64,000 bases of DNA from Robertmurraya kyonggiensis (GTDB lineage Bacteria; Bacillota; Bacilli; Bacillales; Cytobacillaceae), in assembly GCF_005116465.1 (NCBI RefSeq), contig NZ_SWBM01000001.1:1798001-1862000 (forward strand), read 5' to 3'. The stretch's first letter is position 1. Each line of letters begins with the position of its first letter. The position numbers and the translations under genes were made by a program. Of this stretch, positions 42,716 through 52,669 are shown piece by piece. The notes under the pieces were generated by a model, which had not been told where the DNA came from, ran no database searches, and saw only the letters and a program-made list of their open reading frames with translations.

Positions 42716-43902
42716 TCAAACAGCCACTTCCTTATCGATTCTTTTCCGTTTCGAATCTCTCTTTTAATCACTGCAATTTCGATTTTTCTTAAGCTCTCTT
42801 CAATCCATGGTCCACCCTTTTGCTCATACCAATCCATTAAATCCTGTCCTGTTATAGCTAACTCACTTCGCTCTTTTATCGGCAAAGCTTCCCATTGTTC
42901 CTCTAATTGCTTTAATCCATGAGCAAGATCTTTTTTCATTAGCACATTGAAGAGCTTTTGCGTACTTACAGCAAGCTCAATTTGAGCTCGATATAGTTCT
43001 TCAATTACCCAATCATGAGTCATTCTTTTATATAGACATGAAAGACCCTTTTGCACGCTCCGAATTTTTTTAACAGGCTGCTTCCAGCCTCTCATAAAAG
43101 ATTCAACCTCAGCCGAAGGAAGCTTAAGATGATGGAGTAACATTATCCAATGCTCTTCAATCGAAAAACCTCGCTCAAGGTGAATCTGTTGAAAAGCATA
43201 TAATTCTTCTTGGTGACGACTTAGGCCAGGCAAAAACTGATAAATTTCCGTTTCTATCAATAACCTAATGGCTTGTTGATAATCTTGTCCCATAAGAAGC
43301 TTTTCAAATTCAGTCGTGATTCTTTCTACAGCGATCAAGCTTAATAACTTCCCATGTTCTTTTAATGCTAGAAAAGTATTATTATCAATCGAAAATGACA
43401 ACTGACTTACAAAACGAACCGCTCTCATCATCCTTAATGCGTCTTCATGAAATCTTTCACTAGCATCTCCGACTGTTTGGATTACCTTATTTTGAAGGGC
43501 TTCACGTCCATCGAATGGATCAATAATCTCTCCGTCTTTATTCATCGCAATCGCATTCATGGTGAAATCTCTACGCCTTAAGTCTTCCTTTAAAGAACGG
43601 ATAAATGTCACATCATTCGGCCGTCTAAAATCAGTGTACTCCGATTCACTTCTGAATGTTGTAATTTCGTATGCCTCTCCTTGATAGAGTACAACAACGG
43701 TCCCATGATCAATTCCTACGTCTACGGTTTTAGAAAAAATCCCTTTAATTTCGTCAGGTGTGGCAGATGTGGCAATATCAACATCGTCAATGTCTCGATT
43801 TAAAAGAAGATCTCTAACAGAGCCACCAACAAAATAAGCCTCAAAACCAGCCTTCTCAATTTCTTCTAAAATAGGTAATGCCTTTACGAAAGGTTCTTTC
43901 AT
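42700..43902 (-). CDS. cca: CCA-adding tRNA nucleotidyltransferase
   Basis: A 400-aa class II nucleotidyltransferase. The active site is GGSVRDLLLNRDIDDVDIAT (GGSVRD then D-x-D) near residue 25; RRDFTMNAIA and the B/A/C-selecting D/R template helix (EDALRMMRAVRF) follow. It adds or repairs the 3' CCA end of tRNAs. ATG 43902 after AAGGTG was preferred to a 17-residue upstream extension. It begins one base after the bshA stop. Confidence 0.95.
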   Translation of the reverse strand: MKEPFVKALPILEEIEKAGFEAYFVGGSVRDLLLNRDIDDVDIATSATPDEIKGIFSKTVDVGIDHGTVVVLYQGEAYEITTFRSESEYTDFRRPNDVTFIRSLKEDLRRRDFTMNAIAMNKDGEIIDPFDGREALQNKVIQTVGDASERFHEDALRMMRAVRFVSQLSFSIDNNTFLALKEHGKLLSLIAVERITTEFEKLLMGQDYQQAIRLLIETEIYQFLPGLSRHQEELYAFQQIHLERGFSIEEHWIMLLHHLKLPSAEVESFMRGWKQPVKKIRSVQKGLSCLYKRMTHDWVIEELYRAQIELAVSTQKLFNVLMKKDLAHGLKQLEEQWEALPIKERSELAITGQDLMDWYEQKGGPWIEESLRKIEIAVIKREIRNGKESIRKWLFECNQP

Positions 43903-43903
43903 G

Positions 43904-45043
43904 TTATTCACCTTTTTTAAATAGATCATAATAGAGAGCTTCATATTGTTCAACGATGATTTCCGCTCTGAATTTCTCGTTTACAACTCTTAGAGACTGT
44001 TCTGAAAAATGATTATGAAGCTTAGCATCTGTTAAGATATCTAATGCCTTCCTTGAGATTTCGTCTACGTTCCCTAATTCACAAATATACCCATTTACGC
44101 CATCGATAATAACTTCAGGCAACCCACCGATATTCGTTCCGATACATGGCACACCACAGGCCATCGCTTCTAACGCTACTAAGCCAAAGCTCTCTTTTTC
44201 AGATAGAAGAAGCATGAGATCACTAATAGAATACAGTTCCTCAAGATTATCCTGCTTCCCTAAAAAAAGCACTTTGTCACGTAAATTGAGCTTGTCTACA
44301 AGCTTTGAAACTACCGTTATTTCAGGGCCATCTCCAATTAATAAGAGCTTTGCGTCAATTTTCTGAGCCACTTGGTTAAAGGCCTTCACGACATCAGGAA
44401 CCCTTTTAACTGCACGAAAATTACTAACATGAATCAAGACCTTCTCATTTGGCTTAATCCCAAACTCCTCTTTCAAATGGGCCGATTCTTGACGTTTGTA
44501 TACTCTTTCATCGATAAAATTGTATACTGGGACAATTGTTTTATCAGGGTTGATCAATTCATAGGTTTGATTAATGAGAGAATGGGATACAGCCGTGACC
44601 GTATCCGACTTTTCAATTCCAAACCGAATCGCATCCGTTAATGTTAGGTCATATCCTAAAACGGTAATATCTGTCCCATGAAGGGTTGTAACGATTTTTA
44701 CATCCCGTCCACTCATTTGCTTCGCCAAAATCGCACATACAGCATGAGGAATGGCATAGTGAACATGCAATAAATCGAGATTCTCTCGCTGAATAACCTC
44801 AGCCATTTTACTAGCTAATGCAATGTCATAGGGAGGGTATTGAAAGACCGAATACTGATTTACTTCAACCTGATGATAGTAAATATTATGATACATTTTT
44901 CTTAATCGAAACGGCAGACCTGATGAAATAAAGTGAATCTCATGCCCTTTTTCGGCTAACAATTTACCAAGCTCAGTCGCAACAACGCCAGATCCGCCAA
45001 CAGTTGGATAGCAAGTAATGCCTATTCTTAATTTTTTCGTCAT
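43904..45043 (-). CDS. bshA: N-acetyl-alpha-D-glucosaminyl L-malate synthase (BshA)
   Basis: A 379-aa GT-B glycosyltransferase for the first step of bacillithiol synthesis, coupling UDP-GlcNAc to malate. [19 protein letters not shown] is in the acceptor domain, and the donor-domain motif is [18 protein letters not shown]. It overlaps bshB1 by four bases (stop/start), the usual bshB1-bshA pair. Confidence 0.96.
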   Translation of the reverse strand: MTKKLRIGITCYPTVGGSGVVATELGKLLAEKGHEIHFISSGLPFRLRKMYHNIYYHQVEVNQYSVFQYPPYDIALASKMAEVIQRENLDLLHVHYAIPHAVCAILAKQMSGRDVKIVTTLHGTDITVLGYDLTLTDAIRFGIEKSDTVTAVSHSLINQTYELINPDKTIVPVYNFIDERVYKRQESAHLKEEFGIKPNEKVLIHVSNFRAVKRVPDVVKAFNQVAQKIDAKLLLIGDGPEITVVSKLVDKLNLRDKVLFLGKQDNLEELYSISDLMLLLSEKESFGLVALEAMACGVPCIGTNIGGLPEVIIDGVNGYICELGNVDEISRKALDILTDAKLHNHFSEQSLRVVNEKFRAEIIVEQYEALYYDLFKKGE

Positions 45044-45756
45044 TCTTCTTCTCCTAATAAATCCTTATTAAGAATAATCGGTGCTTTCACCTTAAATCCT
45101 TCTGCGTATTTGACGCCAACTTCTTTTCCAAAAAGCTTCTCTCTTGCCTCAACAGAATCTATATATCCATTCACCAATGGTGTATCAAAACTATTATCTG
45201 TTTTTTTAAACTGACTTTCATAGGCATTTAAAGAAGCAATTTTTTCATCCATAAATTCTGAGATATCCACGACAAAGTCTGGCTGATGAAATCCGTTAAT
45301 CATATAGTAAAAGATTTGACTTGGACGATACGCAGGAAATTTTCCATCCGCTTCAAATTTTCGAATTCCCGCTGAAAAAAACGCTTCTTCTACGATTTTC
45401 GTACAGCTTCCATGGTCAGGGTGTCGGTCGACAGAATAAGGCGTAAAAATAATCTTGGGACGATATTTCCGAATAACCGCCACAACTTGTTTAATCGAAG
45501 CTTCCGTTATGTATAACCCACGATCTGGGAGGTGTAAGTTTTCACGGACTTGAACTCCAATGATTTCAGCAGCATTTTGAGCTTCTTTAGCCCTTATGTC
45601 CACAGTCCCATTAGAAGAGAGCTCTGCTCTAGTCAAGTCGCATATCCCTATTTTTTTCCCTTTACTTGCGTATTTTGCAATTGTTCCCCCCATGCCAATT
45701 TCCACATCATCGGCATGGGCTCCAAATGCTAATATATCTAATTCATTCGTTTCCAT
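45040..45756 (-). CDS. bshB1: Bacillithiol biosynthesis deacetylase BshB1
   Basis: A 238-aa LmbE/PIG-L zinc deacetylase that removes the acetyl group from GlcNAc-malate. The metal motif AHADDVEIG (H-x-D-D) is near residue 13 and the second site is HPDHG near residue 113. ATG 45756, six bases after GGAG, was preferred to an upstream ATG in the mgsA end. It overlaps mgsA by 14 bases. Confidence 0.95.
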   Translation of the reverse strand: METNELDILAFGAHADDVEIGMGGTIAKYASKGKKIGICDLTRAELSSNGTVDIRAKEAQNAAEIIGVQVRENLHLPDRGLYITEASIKQVVAVIRKYRPKIIFTPYSVDRHPDHGSCTKIVEEAFFSAGIRKFEADGKFPAYRPSQIFYYMINGFHQPDFVVDISEFMDEKIASLNAYESQFKKTDNSFDTPLVNGYIDSVEAREKLFGKEVGVKYAEGFKVKAPIILNKDLLGEEE

Positions 45757-46168
45757 TTTGTTCTCCATTACGTTTTTCAATGACTTCTCGCCATGCTAAA
45801 TCCCCACGTTCCAACCCTTTTATGATGACCTCTGCAGTCCCCATGTTTGTTGCTAGTGGAACTAAGTAGACATCACATAAGCGAATTAATGCTGAAACAT
45901 CTGGCTCATGCGGCTGTGCAGTTAAAGGATCTCGGAAGAATAGCACGATATCCATTTGATTTTTTGCAATCATCGCACCAATTTCTTGGTCACCACCAAG
46001 TGGGCCAGATTGAAATCTGTGCACGTTTAACTTCGTAGCTTCCATAATTCTCGTTCCGGTTGTGCCTGTACCATATAACTCATGCTCTTTAAGTATTTCC
46101 TTATAAGCTGTTGCAAAACGAACCATGTCGTCCTTTTTCTCGTCGTGAGCGATTAATGCGATTTTCAT
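45743..46168 (-). CDS. mgsA: Methylglyoxal synthase (MgsA)
   Basis: A 141-aa enzyme converting dihydroxyacetone phosphate to methylglyoxal and phosphate. [19 protein letters not shown] (phosphate site), [11 protein letters not shown] and [11 protein letters not shown] with its catalytic Asp and His are all present. Bacillithiol, whose genes overlap downstream, takes part in methylglyoxal detoxification, which may explain this linkage. Confidence 0.95.
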   Translation of the reverse strand: MKIALIAHDEKKDDMVRFATAYKEILKEHELYGTGTTGTRIMEATKLNVHRFQSGPLGGDQEIGAMIAKNQMDIVLFFRDPLTAQPHEPDVSALIRLCDVYLVPLATNMGTAEVIIKGLERGDLAWREVIEKRNGEQNGNE

Positions 46169-46253
46169 CGGTATCCCCTCAATTCAACTTCGGATTTTAT
46201 CTAATTTAAAAAATCTGAGTACAACATTAGCATTTAGAGATAGTTAAAGAGTC

Positions 46254-47054
46254 TTAGTCAATAATATTTTCAAGTCCATATACAAACGAATCAATGTTCA
46301 TTACCGTATCAACTGCTAGCTTCACACCGGACATAAATGAAGCGCGATTATATGAATCGTGGCGAATCGTTAATGTTTGACCTTCTGAACCAAACATTAC
46401 TTGTTGATGGGCGATAAGTCCAGGGAGACGCACAGAATGAATATGCATGCCATCGAAATCGGCTCCTCTAGCACCTGCAATTGTTTCTTTTTCATTCGGA
46501 TGTCCCTGCTTTTTATGTACTCTTACTTCAGCGATCATTTGTGCTGTTTTCACTGCTGTACCTGAAGGAGCATCAAGCTTTTGGTCATGATGCAGCTCAA
46601 TGATTTCTACATCATTAAAATATTTGCCCGCTAACTGAGCAAATTTCATCATTAAAACAGCTCCAATCGCAAAATTTGGAGCAATAATACAACCAATTCC
46701 TTTTTCCTGACAAAGCTGCTCTAGTTCTTGTAAATTCTCTTGCGTAAAGCCTGTTGTACCTACTACTGGACGAACACCGTGAAGCATTGCTGTTTTTGTA
46801 TGGTGCATGCCCATTTCCGGAGTCGTTAAATCGATTAAAACATCCGCCTCAATCTCTGCTAGACATTTTTCAATTTCTCCAAAAACGGGAATATGTAACT
46901 TTTCAAATCCTTCTATGTCGTGTAACTCTTTACCATCATGCTTATAATCGATTGCTGCTACAAGTTCATAGTTTTCCGTACTCTGCACTAGCTGTACTGC
47001 TTCTTTTCCCATTCTTCCTCTTGGTCCTGCAATTATAACTTTTACCTGTGTCAT
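46254..47054 (-). CDS. dapB: 4-hydroxy-tetrahydrodipicolinate reductase (DapB)
   Basis: A 266-aa NAD(P)H enzyme of lysine, diaminopimelate and dipicolinate synthesis. The nucleotide motif AGPRGRMG is at the N-terminus; the catalytic segment [15 protein letters not shown] is near residue 150. ATG 47054 is eight bases after GAGGAG; an upstream in-frame GTG was rejected. It starts five bases after ypjD. It supplies the cell wall cross-link and the spore's dipicolinate. Confidence 0.95.
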   Translation of the reverse strand: MTQVKVIIAGPRGRMGKEAVQLVQSTENYELVAAIDYKHDGKELHDIEGFEKLHIPVFGEIEKCLAEIEADVLIDLTTPEMGMHHTKTAMLHGVRPVVGTTGFTQENLQELEQLCQEKGIGCIIAPNFAIGAVLMMKFAQLAGKYFNDVEIIELHHDQKLDAPSGTAVKTAQMIAEVRVHKKQGHPNEKETIAGARGADFDGMHIHSVRLPGLIAHQQVMFGSEGQTLTIRHDSYNRASFMSGVKLAVDTVMNIDSFVYGLENIID

Positions 47055-47059
47055 TTCAT

Positions 47060-47395
47060 TCACTCCTCTTCAATCCTTGTCCAACGATCTTTATCTCTCG
47101 TGTTAAATTTGTTCATAACTCGATTATGCGCTTCTTCCAAATCAATATCTAATGAATTGGCCAAACAAGTGATAACAAATAGTACGTCTCCCAACTCTTC
47201 TTCAATCGTTTTTTCATCCTCGGTTGCTTTTTTCGGCTTTTCTCCATAATAATGGTTTACTTCCCGAGCCAATTCACCTAATTCCTCCGTCAATCTTGCC
47301 ATCATGGCAAGTGGACTGAAGTAACCTTCTTTAAATTGACTAATATATGCATGTACCTCTGATTGAAGCTCTTTAACTGTCTTGTCCTTTTCCAT
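47060..47395 (-). CDS. ypjD: MazG-like nucleotide pyrophosphohydrolase (YpjD)
   Basis: A 111-aa all-alpha NTP pyrophosphatase. The metal-binding pattern E-x-x-E ([13 protein letters not shown]) and E-x-x-D ([12 protein letters not shown]) is intact. It probably removes aberrant nucleotides. ATG 47395 follows AGAGAGG by eight bases. It is the first gene of a seven-gene operon ending in birA and lies behind tandem repeated promoters. Confidence 0.93.
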   Translation of the reverse strand: MEKDKTVKELQSEVHAYISQFKEGYFSPLAMMARLTEELGELAREVNHYYGEKPKKATEDEKTIEEELGDVLFVITCLANSLDIDLEEAHNRVMNKFNTRDKDRWTRIEEE

Positions 47396-47453
47396 GAGTA
47401 GCACCTCTCTTAAAAAGCCTATTAAAATGATTCGTTTTCACTAGATTAAGTCC

Positions 47454-47482
47454 AATATAATAATTCTAGAGCAAACGCTCAA
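47454..47482 (-). promoter_or_regulatory. Proximal promoter of the ypjD operon (repeat copy 1)
   Basis: TTGAGC (complement of 47477-47482) and TATATT (complement of 47454-47459) are exactly 17 bases apart, about 60 bases before ypjD. Confidence 0.65.
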
Positions 47483-47575
47483 CTCATACCCAAATAGATT
47501 CGAAAAACGAATCCACAACAGGAGCCTAGTTTTAATAAGTTGTCTTACTGATTCGTTTTTCACTATAAAAAACCT

Positions 47576-47604
47576 AATATAATAATTCTAGAGCAAACAC
47601 TCAA
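47576..47604 (-). promoter_or_regulatory. Distal promoter of the ypjD operon (repeat copy 2)
   Basis: TTGAGT (complement of 47599-47604), 17 bases, TATATT (complement of 47576-47581): the same promoter, duplicated with the repeat. Confidence 0.6.
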
Positions 47605-47829
47605 CTTATAACCAAATAGAACTGAAAACGAATATGCAATTATTCTTCTTACGAACGCATACCTTAATGATTCATTTTCACTAAATTAAGTCCAATATAG
47701 TAATTCTAGATAAAAAATAGCGTTATTACAAATATTATTTCTCTAGCCATTTCTTGCCATCGTAATTTACTTCCCTTATAATTAAAGCGTTTTAGAGAGT
47801 AAAGGAATAGAAAGAGAGGACCATCATCA

Positions 47830-48702
47830 ATGCTCTTCGGACTTAAGATAAAGAATATTTTATTAATCTTGCTTGGCTCAGCTATATTTTCGTTTGGAAT
47901 TGTTCATTTTAATATGCAAAACAATCTTGCTGAGGGTGGATTTACTGGGATCACACTGCTCCTTTATTTCCTCTTTAGCCTAGATCCATCATACACCAAC
48001 CTAATCCTGAATATTCCCGTCTTTATTATCGGGTGGAAACTGCTTGGGAGAAATGTATTTTTGTTAACGCTTATTGGTACTATTAGCGTTTCTGTTTTTC
48101 TATGGATATTCCAACGCTATCAATTTAGCATTCCTCTTAAAGATGATTTGGCACTAGCTGCTCTTTTTGCAGGTGTCTTTATCGGGATTGGATTGGGTAT
48201 TATTTTCCGTGCTGGTGGTACAACTGGTGGCGTCGATATCATCGCGAAGTTAGCTCAGAAATATCTAGGATATAGCATGGGGAAAGCAATGTTTATGTTT
48301 GATGCAGTCGTTATCACCCTATCACTTATTCTGTATCTAGATTATCGTGAAGCGATGTACACAATTGTTGCTGTGTTTGTGGCAGCAAGGGTGATCGATT
48401 TTATGCAAGAAGGAGCTTATGCTGCTAGAGGGGCGATGATTATTTCTGATATGAATGATCAAATCTCAGAAAAAATTATGAAAGAAATGGATCGAGGAGT
48501 TACAGCGTTAAAGGGACACGGCTCATTTACGAAGCAAGAAAAAGACGTCCTCTACTGTGTAGTTGGAAGAAATGAAATTGTTCGTTTAAAAAACCTTGTC
48601 ACTTCCGTTGATCCACACGCGTTTGTATCCGTAAGTGTGGTGCATGACGTGCTAGGCGAAGGATTTACATTAGACGAAAATAAAAAGCCGATAGAAAGAT
48701 AA
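47830..48702 (+). CDS. ypjC: YitT-family membrane protein (YpjC)
   Basis: A 290-aa protein with five to six membrane spans (about 1-175; GGFTGITLLLYF, GIIFRAGGTTGGVDIIAK) and a C-terminal DUF2179 domain (about 200-285; KEMDRGVTALKGHGSF). Family members are of unknown function. It is the only rightward gene in the last 33 kb. ATG follows GAGAGGA. It diverges from the ypjD operon and shares its repeat-filled control region. Confidence 0.88.
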   Translation: MLFGLKIKNILLILLGSAIFSFGIVHFNMQNNLAEGGFTGITLLLYFLFSLDPSYTNLILNIPVFIIGWKLLGRNVFLLTLIGTISVSVFLWIFQRYQFSIPLKDDLALAALFAGVFIGIGLGIIFRAGGTTGGVDIIAKLAQKYLGYSMGKAMFMFDAVVITLSLILYLDYREAMYTIVAVFVAARVIDFMQEGAYAARGAMIISDMNDQISEKIMKEMDRGVTALKGHGSFTKQEKDVLYCVVGRNEIVRLKNLVTSVDPHAFVSVSVVHDVLGEGFTLDENKKPIER

Positions 48703-48740
48703 GGCTCTTTTCACAATTATTGCTAAAATAGCGACATATA

Positions 48741-48780
48741 AAAAGACAGCCGATGGCCAATGGCCAATGGCTGTCTTTTT
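48741..48780. terminator. Bidirectional terminator between ypjC and the metallopeptidase gene
   Basis: Stem AAAAAGACAGCC / GGCTGTCTTTTT around a loop with two GGCCAAT copies; A-run and T-run on either side. Confidence 0.88.
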
Positions 48781-49456
48781 AATCGTCTCTTTGCATTCCT
48801 GTATAAATTAAAACTAACCGAACTAATTCTAATACGGCTACCGCTGCTGCCGCCACGTATGTTAAGGCTGCTGCATTCAGCACCTTCTTCGTTTCTCTTT
48901 CTTCCTCATTGCGGATGATTCCAAGAGAAACTACTTGATCCATAGCACGATTGGAAGCATTGAATTCCACCGGAAGTGTAACAAGCTGAAATACAACTGC
49001 GGCTGCCATGAAAATAATACCTAGTAATAACAGTCCAGATAATTGTGCAAAAATCCCTATCATTATCAGTACCCACGAAAAATTAGAACCAATATTAGCA
49101 ACAGGCACTAAAGCATGGCGGACACGCAATGCAGCATAATCCTGCTGGTCTTGAATTGCATGGCCAACCTCATGGGCTGCGATTGCTGCTGCAGCTACAG
49201 AATGTCCATGATAGTTTTCAGATGAAAGGCGTACTGTCTTTGAACGAGGATCATAATGGTCTGTTAAACGTCCTCTTGTTTCAACAACATCTACGTTATA
49301 TAAACCGTTACTGTCAAGAATTCTTTTTGCTACTTCAGCACCTCTCATATGTGAAGACGAAGCTACTCGTGAATATTTTGCATATGCACTTTTCACTTTA
49401 AGCTGAGCCCATATTGGTATGATTATAATCAGAGCAAAATAGATGATAAATCCCAT
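48779..49456 (-). CDS. Membrane zinc metallopeptidase, YugP family
   Basis: A 225-aa protein with an N-terminal membrane helix (about 2-20), the zinc motif HEVGH in AAAAIAAHEVGHAIQ near residue 112, and two to three further spans. LTDHYDP..KTVRLS is the conserved YugP block. Substrates are unknown; membrane-protein quality control is plausible. ATG 49456 gives the family's start, although the GGAGG lies 12 bases away. It has no counterpart at this place in B. subtilis as I recall. Confidence 0.88.
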   Translation of the reverse strand: MGFIIYFALIIIIPIWAQLKVKSAYAKYSRVASSSHMRGAEVAKRILDSNGLYNVDVVETRGRLTDHYDPRSKTVRLSSENYHGHSVAAAAIAAHEVGHAIQDQQDYAALRVRHALVPVANIGSNFSWVLIMIGIFAQLSGLLLLGIIFMAAAVVFQLVTLPVEFNASNRAMDQVVSLGIIRNEEERETKKVLNAAALTYVAAAAVAVLELVRLVLIYTGMQRDD

Positions 49457-49566
49457 ATATCTTTCATTCCTCCATTTACATGTTGTTATTTTTATTCTAA
49501 GGATAGTTATTAAAGGAGTCAATTAAAGAGTATTTGTAGGTTTAATCATTTTTCGCATGGGACAGC

Positions 49567-50355
49567 CTACATTCTCTTCTTTGCTCTTTCCCGTTCTTTT
49601 TCACCTTTATACTTTCTCCAGCCCACATAGGATAATGTAACAATAATAATACTTCCAGTTGTAATAATTACCCACCAAAGTGACGGATCCGCCTCATCCT
49701 CAGACATATCATCAAAAAGTGATTTCAAGTCCGATTCCAACACTTCTATTTCCTGTCTACTTTTTTCATCAGTCAGAATCTGAGCACGATATTCATCAAT
49801 AAAATGAATACGGGCATCAATGTTTTGAACCCTATGGATAGGAGCGTCAATTTTTATACTTGGATAAATCACTTCATAGAGAGAAAGAAACGAATTTAGA
49901 TGGGCATGAAATTGTTCTTTTTCGCCTTGGTAGGCAGCTTCTTTCACCCCACCAATCACCGTCATCATTGGACCCTCCATTTGAGTCCAAAGAGGTTGAT
50001 TCGAGGATGTAATGGCATCAATTGCAAGTCGAAACTTCGTCACCCTGTTTATCCGTTCATCATGGTTCATGGTCCCATCTCCCATTGCTTCAATGGCCTC
50101 ATTTTGAGCAATAGTGACGATACGCTTTTCATCTATGGAGAAAACGTCATTTTCCATCGTGTAAGTGAAAAACTCATTCGAAAAATACTCTAATAGCTTC
50201 TTTGCATCCTCGTAACGCGAGGATTTAACCATTCGCAATGCTTCATCAGATATTTGATCAAGCTTCTCTATTGAGGAAATATGATGATTAGCATGAATCG
50301 TTACTGGTGCTAGAATTAGAATGATGATTATAAATAGTGCTACTTTGAATTTCAT
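49567..50355 (-). CDS. ypjB: Sporulation protein YpjB
   Basis: A 262-aa protein with a signal-like N-terminal helix (VALFIIIILILAPVTIHA), a long external helical region, and a C-terminal anchor (WWVIITTGSIIIVTLSYVGW) followed by a basic cytosolic tail. This matches the YpjB family, linked to sporulation in B. subtilis. AGGGGGGACAAGA precedes the ATG. Mechanism unknown. Confidence 0.85.
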   Translation of the reverse strand: MKFKVALFIIIILILAPVTIHANHHISSIEKLDQISDEALRMVKSSRYEDAKKLLEYFSNEFFTYTMENDVFSIDEKRIVTIAQNEAIEAMGDGTMNHDERINRVTKFRLAIDAITSSNQPLWTQMEGPMMTVIGGVKEAAYQGEKEQFHAHLNSFLSLYEVIYPSIKIDAPIHRVQNIDARIHFIDEYRAQILTDEKSRQEIEVLESDLKSLFDDMSEDEADPSLWWVIITTGSIIIVTLSYVGWRKYKGEKERERAKKRM

Positions 50356-50459
50356 TCTTGTCCCCCCTCATATTACTATTAAATCGTATGAAAAGGTGGA
50401 CAAGGTTAGACCAAAAAGATGAGCTTGTCATAATTGTTAATAGGCAAATTGTAGTGAGA

Positions 50460-51053
50460 TTATTTTATCGAAAGTTCAAATCGATTTTTCCGCAAAACAA
50501 AATAATAAGCCACTCCAATGGATGCCATACTTAGCCAAAAAGTAAAGTACCCTATTTGAGGGATATAAGCATCGAGCATATGATATCTCGGAAGCATTAA
50601 AAATACGTAATCAATCACATCATTATGTAAGGTCCAAATCGCAGTGACCACTAAATGCCAAAGTTTAAATCGATAAAACGGCGAATAGAGTATACCTTGT
50701 ACTGCCATTGCTCCATGAGAAATCATCAACATCAATCCTACGCCATCTACTTCACCTGAGACGATAAATACTAATAGATTCATGACGACGGCCCATATCC
50801 CATATTTCACTAGGGTCACCATCGCAAGCGCTTCAAATAAGGGCCAATTCCGCCCCAAGAAAAATGCAACTAATACAAATAAGAAAAACAGACTCGCTGT
50901 TGGACTATCCGGAACAAATGCTAAAAATTTGGGTGGTGTCTCCACTAACTGATATTTATACCAGTAATAGCCATAGGCAGTCCCTAAGAAATTGACGATT
51001 AGTAGCATAAATAGTACCGAGCGATTACCTAAAATTGAGTAGATCCATTTCAA
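50460..51053 (-). CDS. ypjA: DUF1405 membrane protein (YpjA)
   Basis: A 197-aa protein with five to six hydrophobic spans (e.g. VLFMLLIVNFLGTAYGYYWY) and the DUF1405 blocks FVPDSPTASLFFL and TLHNDVIDYVFLMLPRY. Function unknown. TTG 51053 is six bases after GAGGTG; an ATG two codons upstream is too close to that site. It precedes ypjB in the same direction and follows the qcr terminator. Confidence 0.85.
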   Translation of the reverse strand: MKWIYSILGNRSVLFMLLIVNFLGTAYGYYWYKYQLVETPPKFLAFVPDSPTASLFFLFVLVAFFLGRNWPLFEALAMVTLVKYGIWAVVMNLLVFIVSGEVDGVGLMLMISHGAMAVQGILYSPFYRFKLWHLVVTAIWTLHNDVIDYVFLMLPRYHMLDAYIPQIGYFTFWLSMASIGVAYYFVLRKNRFELSIK

Positions 51054-51132
51054 TATCATCACCTCTTTATTGTCATACACGCAACTTCTCTAATATTAAC
51101 ACATATTATAAAATTCAATATTTAACCGGTAT

Positions 51133-51160
51133 AAAAAAAGCCGACGATCGCTCGTCAGCT
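51133..51160 (-). terminator. Terminator of the qcrABC operon
   Basis: Stem AGCTGACGA / TCGTCGGCT with a 4-base loop, then seven T on the minus strand. Confidence 0.87.
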
Positions 51161-51167
51161 TTTATCT

Positions 51168-51938
51168 TTATTCACTCTTAATGCTTGAAATGAAATCAGC
51201 TAATACTTTTAGCTCTTCATCTGTGCCTTTGAACATACCAGCAGGCATTGCACCTCTACCGTTCTTAGCAATCTCAGAGATTTCTTCTGGTGTTAATCCA
51301 TTATCCACAAGAGCCGGTGAACCAGCGCCACCTTGGAGATCTCCACCGTGACAGCTCGTACAGCCATTTGTTTCAAATATTTTATAACCATCAGATTCCT
51401 TATCAATTGCTGCTTCAGCAACAATTTTACCTTGTTCTTTTGCAGCTTCCCAGTCGTGATGGGCAACTGACTCCCAAGTTAAAAACGTTATAGCTGCTAA
51501 TGCAAGAAGCATAAAGCCTGTTGCTAATGGACGCTTGGATGGACGGCGCTCTGGTCCTCTATCAATAAATGGAGCTAATAATAAAGCACCAAACGCAAGT
51601 CCAGGAATTACAAGAGCCCCAATGATATTATATGGACCTGATGCATAAGAATATTTCAATAATTGATATAAGAATAAGAAATACCAGTCAGGTAATGGAA
51701 TATAAGCTGTATCACTTGGATCCGCAATTTTTTCAAGCGGAGATGGATGAGCAGCAGTTAAACATAAAAAGCCGACAAGAAAAACAGCTCCTATTAGCCA
51801 TTCCTTTAAAAGAAAGTTCGGCCAAAAAGCTTCTGTTTTACCAGGGTATTCCGAATAGTCTTTCGGAATATTTGGTTTACGTCCTGAAGCTGGGACACGT
51901 GAGTCCCCAACAAACTTCATACCTTTTCCACGATGCAT
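51168..51938 (-). CDS. qcrC: Menaquinol:cytochrome c reductase, cytochrome b/c subunit (QcrC)
   Basis: A 256-aa fusion: an N-terminal part equivalent to cytochrome b subunit IV (three membrane spans, with PDWYFLFLYQLL of the quinol site) and a C-terminal cytochrome c domain with CTSCH near residue 192 and Met ligands (GAMPAGMF). It passes electrons from the Rieske centre toward cytochrome c and oxidases such as the ba3 enzyme in this window. Last gene of qcrABC, behind AAGGAGGGG. Confidence 0.96.
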   Translation of the reverse strand: MHRGKGMKFVGDSRVPASGRKPNIPKDYSEYPGKTEAFWPNFLLKEWLIGAVFLVGFLCLTAAHPSPLEKIADPSDTAYIPLPDWYFLFLYQLLKYSYASGPYNIIGALVIPGLAFGALLLAPFIDRGPERRPSKRPLATGFMLLALAAITFLTWESVAHHDWEAAKEQGKIVAEAAIDKESDGYKIFETNGCTSCHGGDLQGGAGSPALVDNGLTPEEISEIAKNGRGAMPAGMFKGTDEELKVLADFISSIKSE

Positions 51939-51991
51939 TGGGCAATTCCCCTCCTTTTAAGAATTCACAAATCTTGAGTTTGAGTTTGATT

Positions 51992-52666
51992 TTACAATGG
52001 ACCTGAAATACCCTGTTTACGAATCATCATGAAGTGGGCAGCCATCAATGCAAACAATGCAGCCGGTAAGAAGAATACATGAATCGCAAAGAATCGAGTG
52101 ATTGTTTGAGCACCTATAATGTCTGAATGACCAGCAAGGAGGATTTTCAAATATTCACCGATAAACGGTACTGATTCAATAATCGTTATCGTAACTTTAG
52201 TCGCGAATAACGCTTTCATATCCCACGGTAATAAATATCCTGTCAATCCAAGTGCAAGCATGACAAAGAAAATTAAAACCCCAACAATCCAGTTAAGTTC
52301 ACGTGGTTTCTTATATGCCCCTTGAAAGAAAACACGTAAAGTATGTAAGAACATCATAACGATAACTAAACTCGCACCCCAGTGGTGCATACCACGAACA
52401 ATTTGTCCGAAAGCAACTTCATTTTGTAAATAATAAATAGATTCCCATGCATTTTTGATATCCGGAACATAATACATCGTTAAGAACATACCGGATAAAA
52501 TTTGAATAACAGTTACAAAGAACGTAAGACCACCGAAACAGTAAACAAATGCTGAAAAATGATGCGCAGGGTTTACGTGTTCAGGTACCTCATGGTCAGC
52601 AATGTCGCGCCACAAAGGCGTAATGTCTAAACGCTCATCTACCCAATCATAAATTTTGTTTAACAA
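51992..52666 (-). CDS. qcrB: Menaquinol:cytochrome c reductase, cytochrome b subunit (QcrB)
   Basis: A 224-aa cytochrome b6-like subunit with four membrane spans. Heme-ligand histidines occur in RGMHHWGASLVIVMMFLHTLRVF and in TRFFAIHVFFLPAALFALMAAHF. It carries the two b hemes and menaquinone sites. It starts three bases after qcrA. Confidence 0.96.
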   Translation of the reverse strand: MLNKIYDWVDERLDITPLWRDIADHEVPEHVNPAHHFSAFVYCFGGLTFFVTVIQILSGMFLTMYYVPDIKNAWESIYYLQNEVAFGQIVRGMHHWGASLVIVMMFLHTLRVFFQGAYKKPRELNWIVGVLIFFVMLALGLTGYLLPWDMKALFATKVTITIIESVPFIGEYLKILLAGHSDIIGAQTITRFFAIHVFFLPAALFALMAAHFMMIRKQGISGPL

Positions 52667-52669
52667 TGA

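Larger units (their letters stand above)
47428..47712. repeat. About 120-bp tandem repeat, 2.4 copies
   Basis: Copies start at 47428, 47549 and 47668, each opening TGATTC(G/A)TTTT and sharing CCAATATAATAATTCTAGA or close variants. Copies 1 and 2 also share GAGCAAACxCTCAACT and CCAAATAG. The third is partial. They fill most of the ypjD-ypjC gap; no frame is seen. Confidence 0.85.

Noticed and set aside
47428-47712. CRISPR-like array
   Set aside because: The repeats are about 120 bp, adjacent rather than spaced by unique sequence, vary between copies, and no cas genes are nearby.
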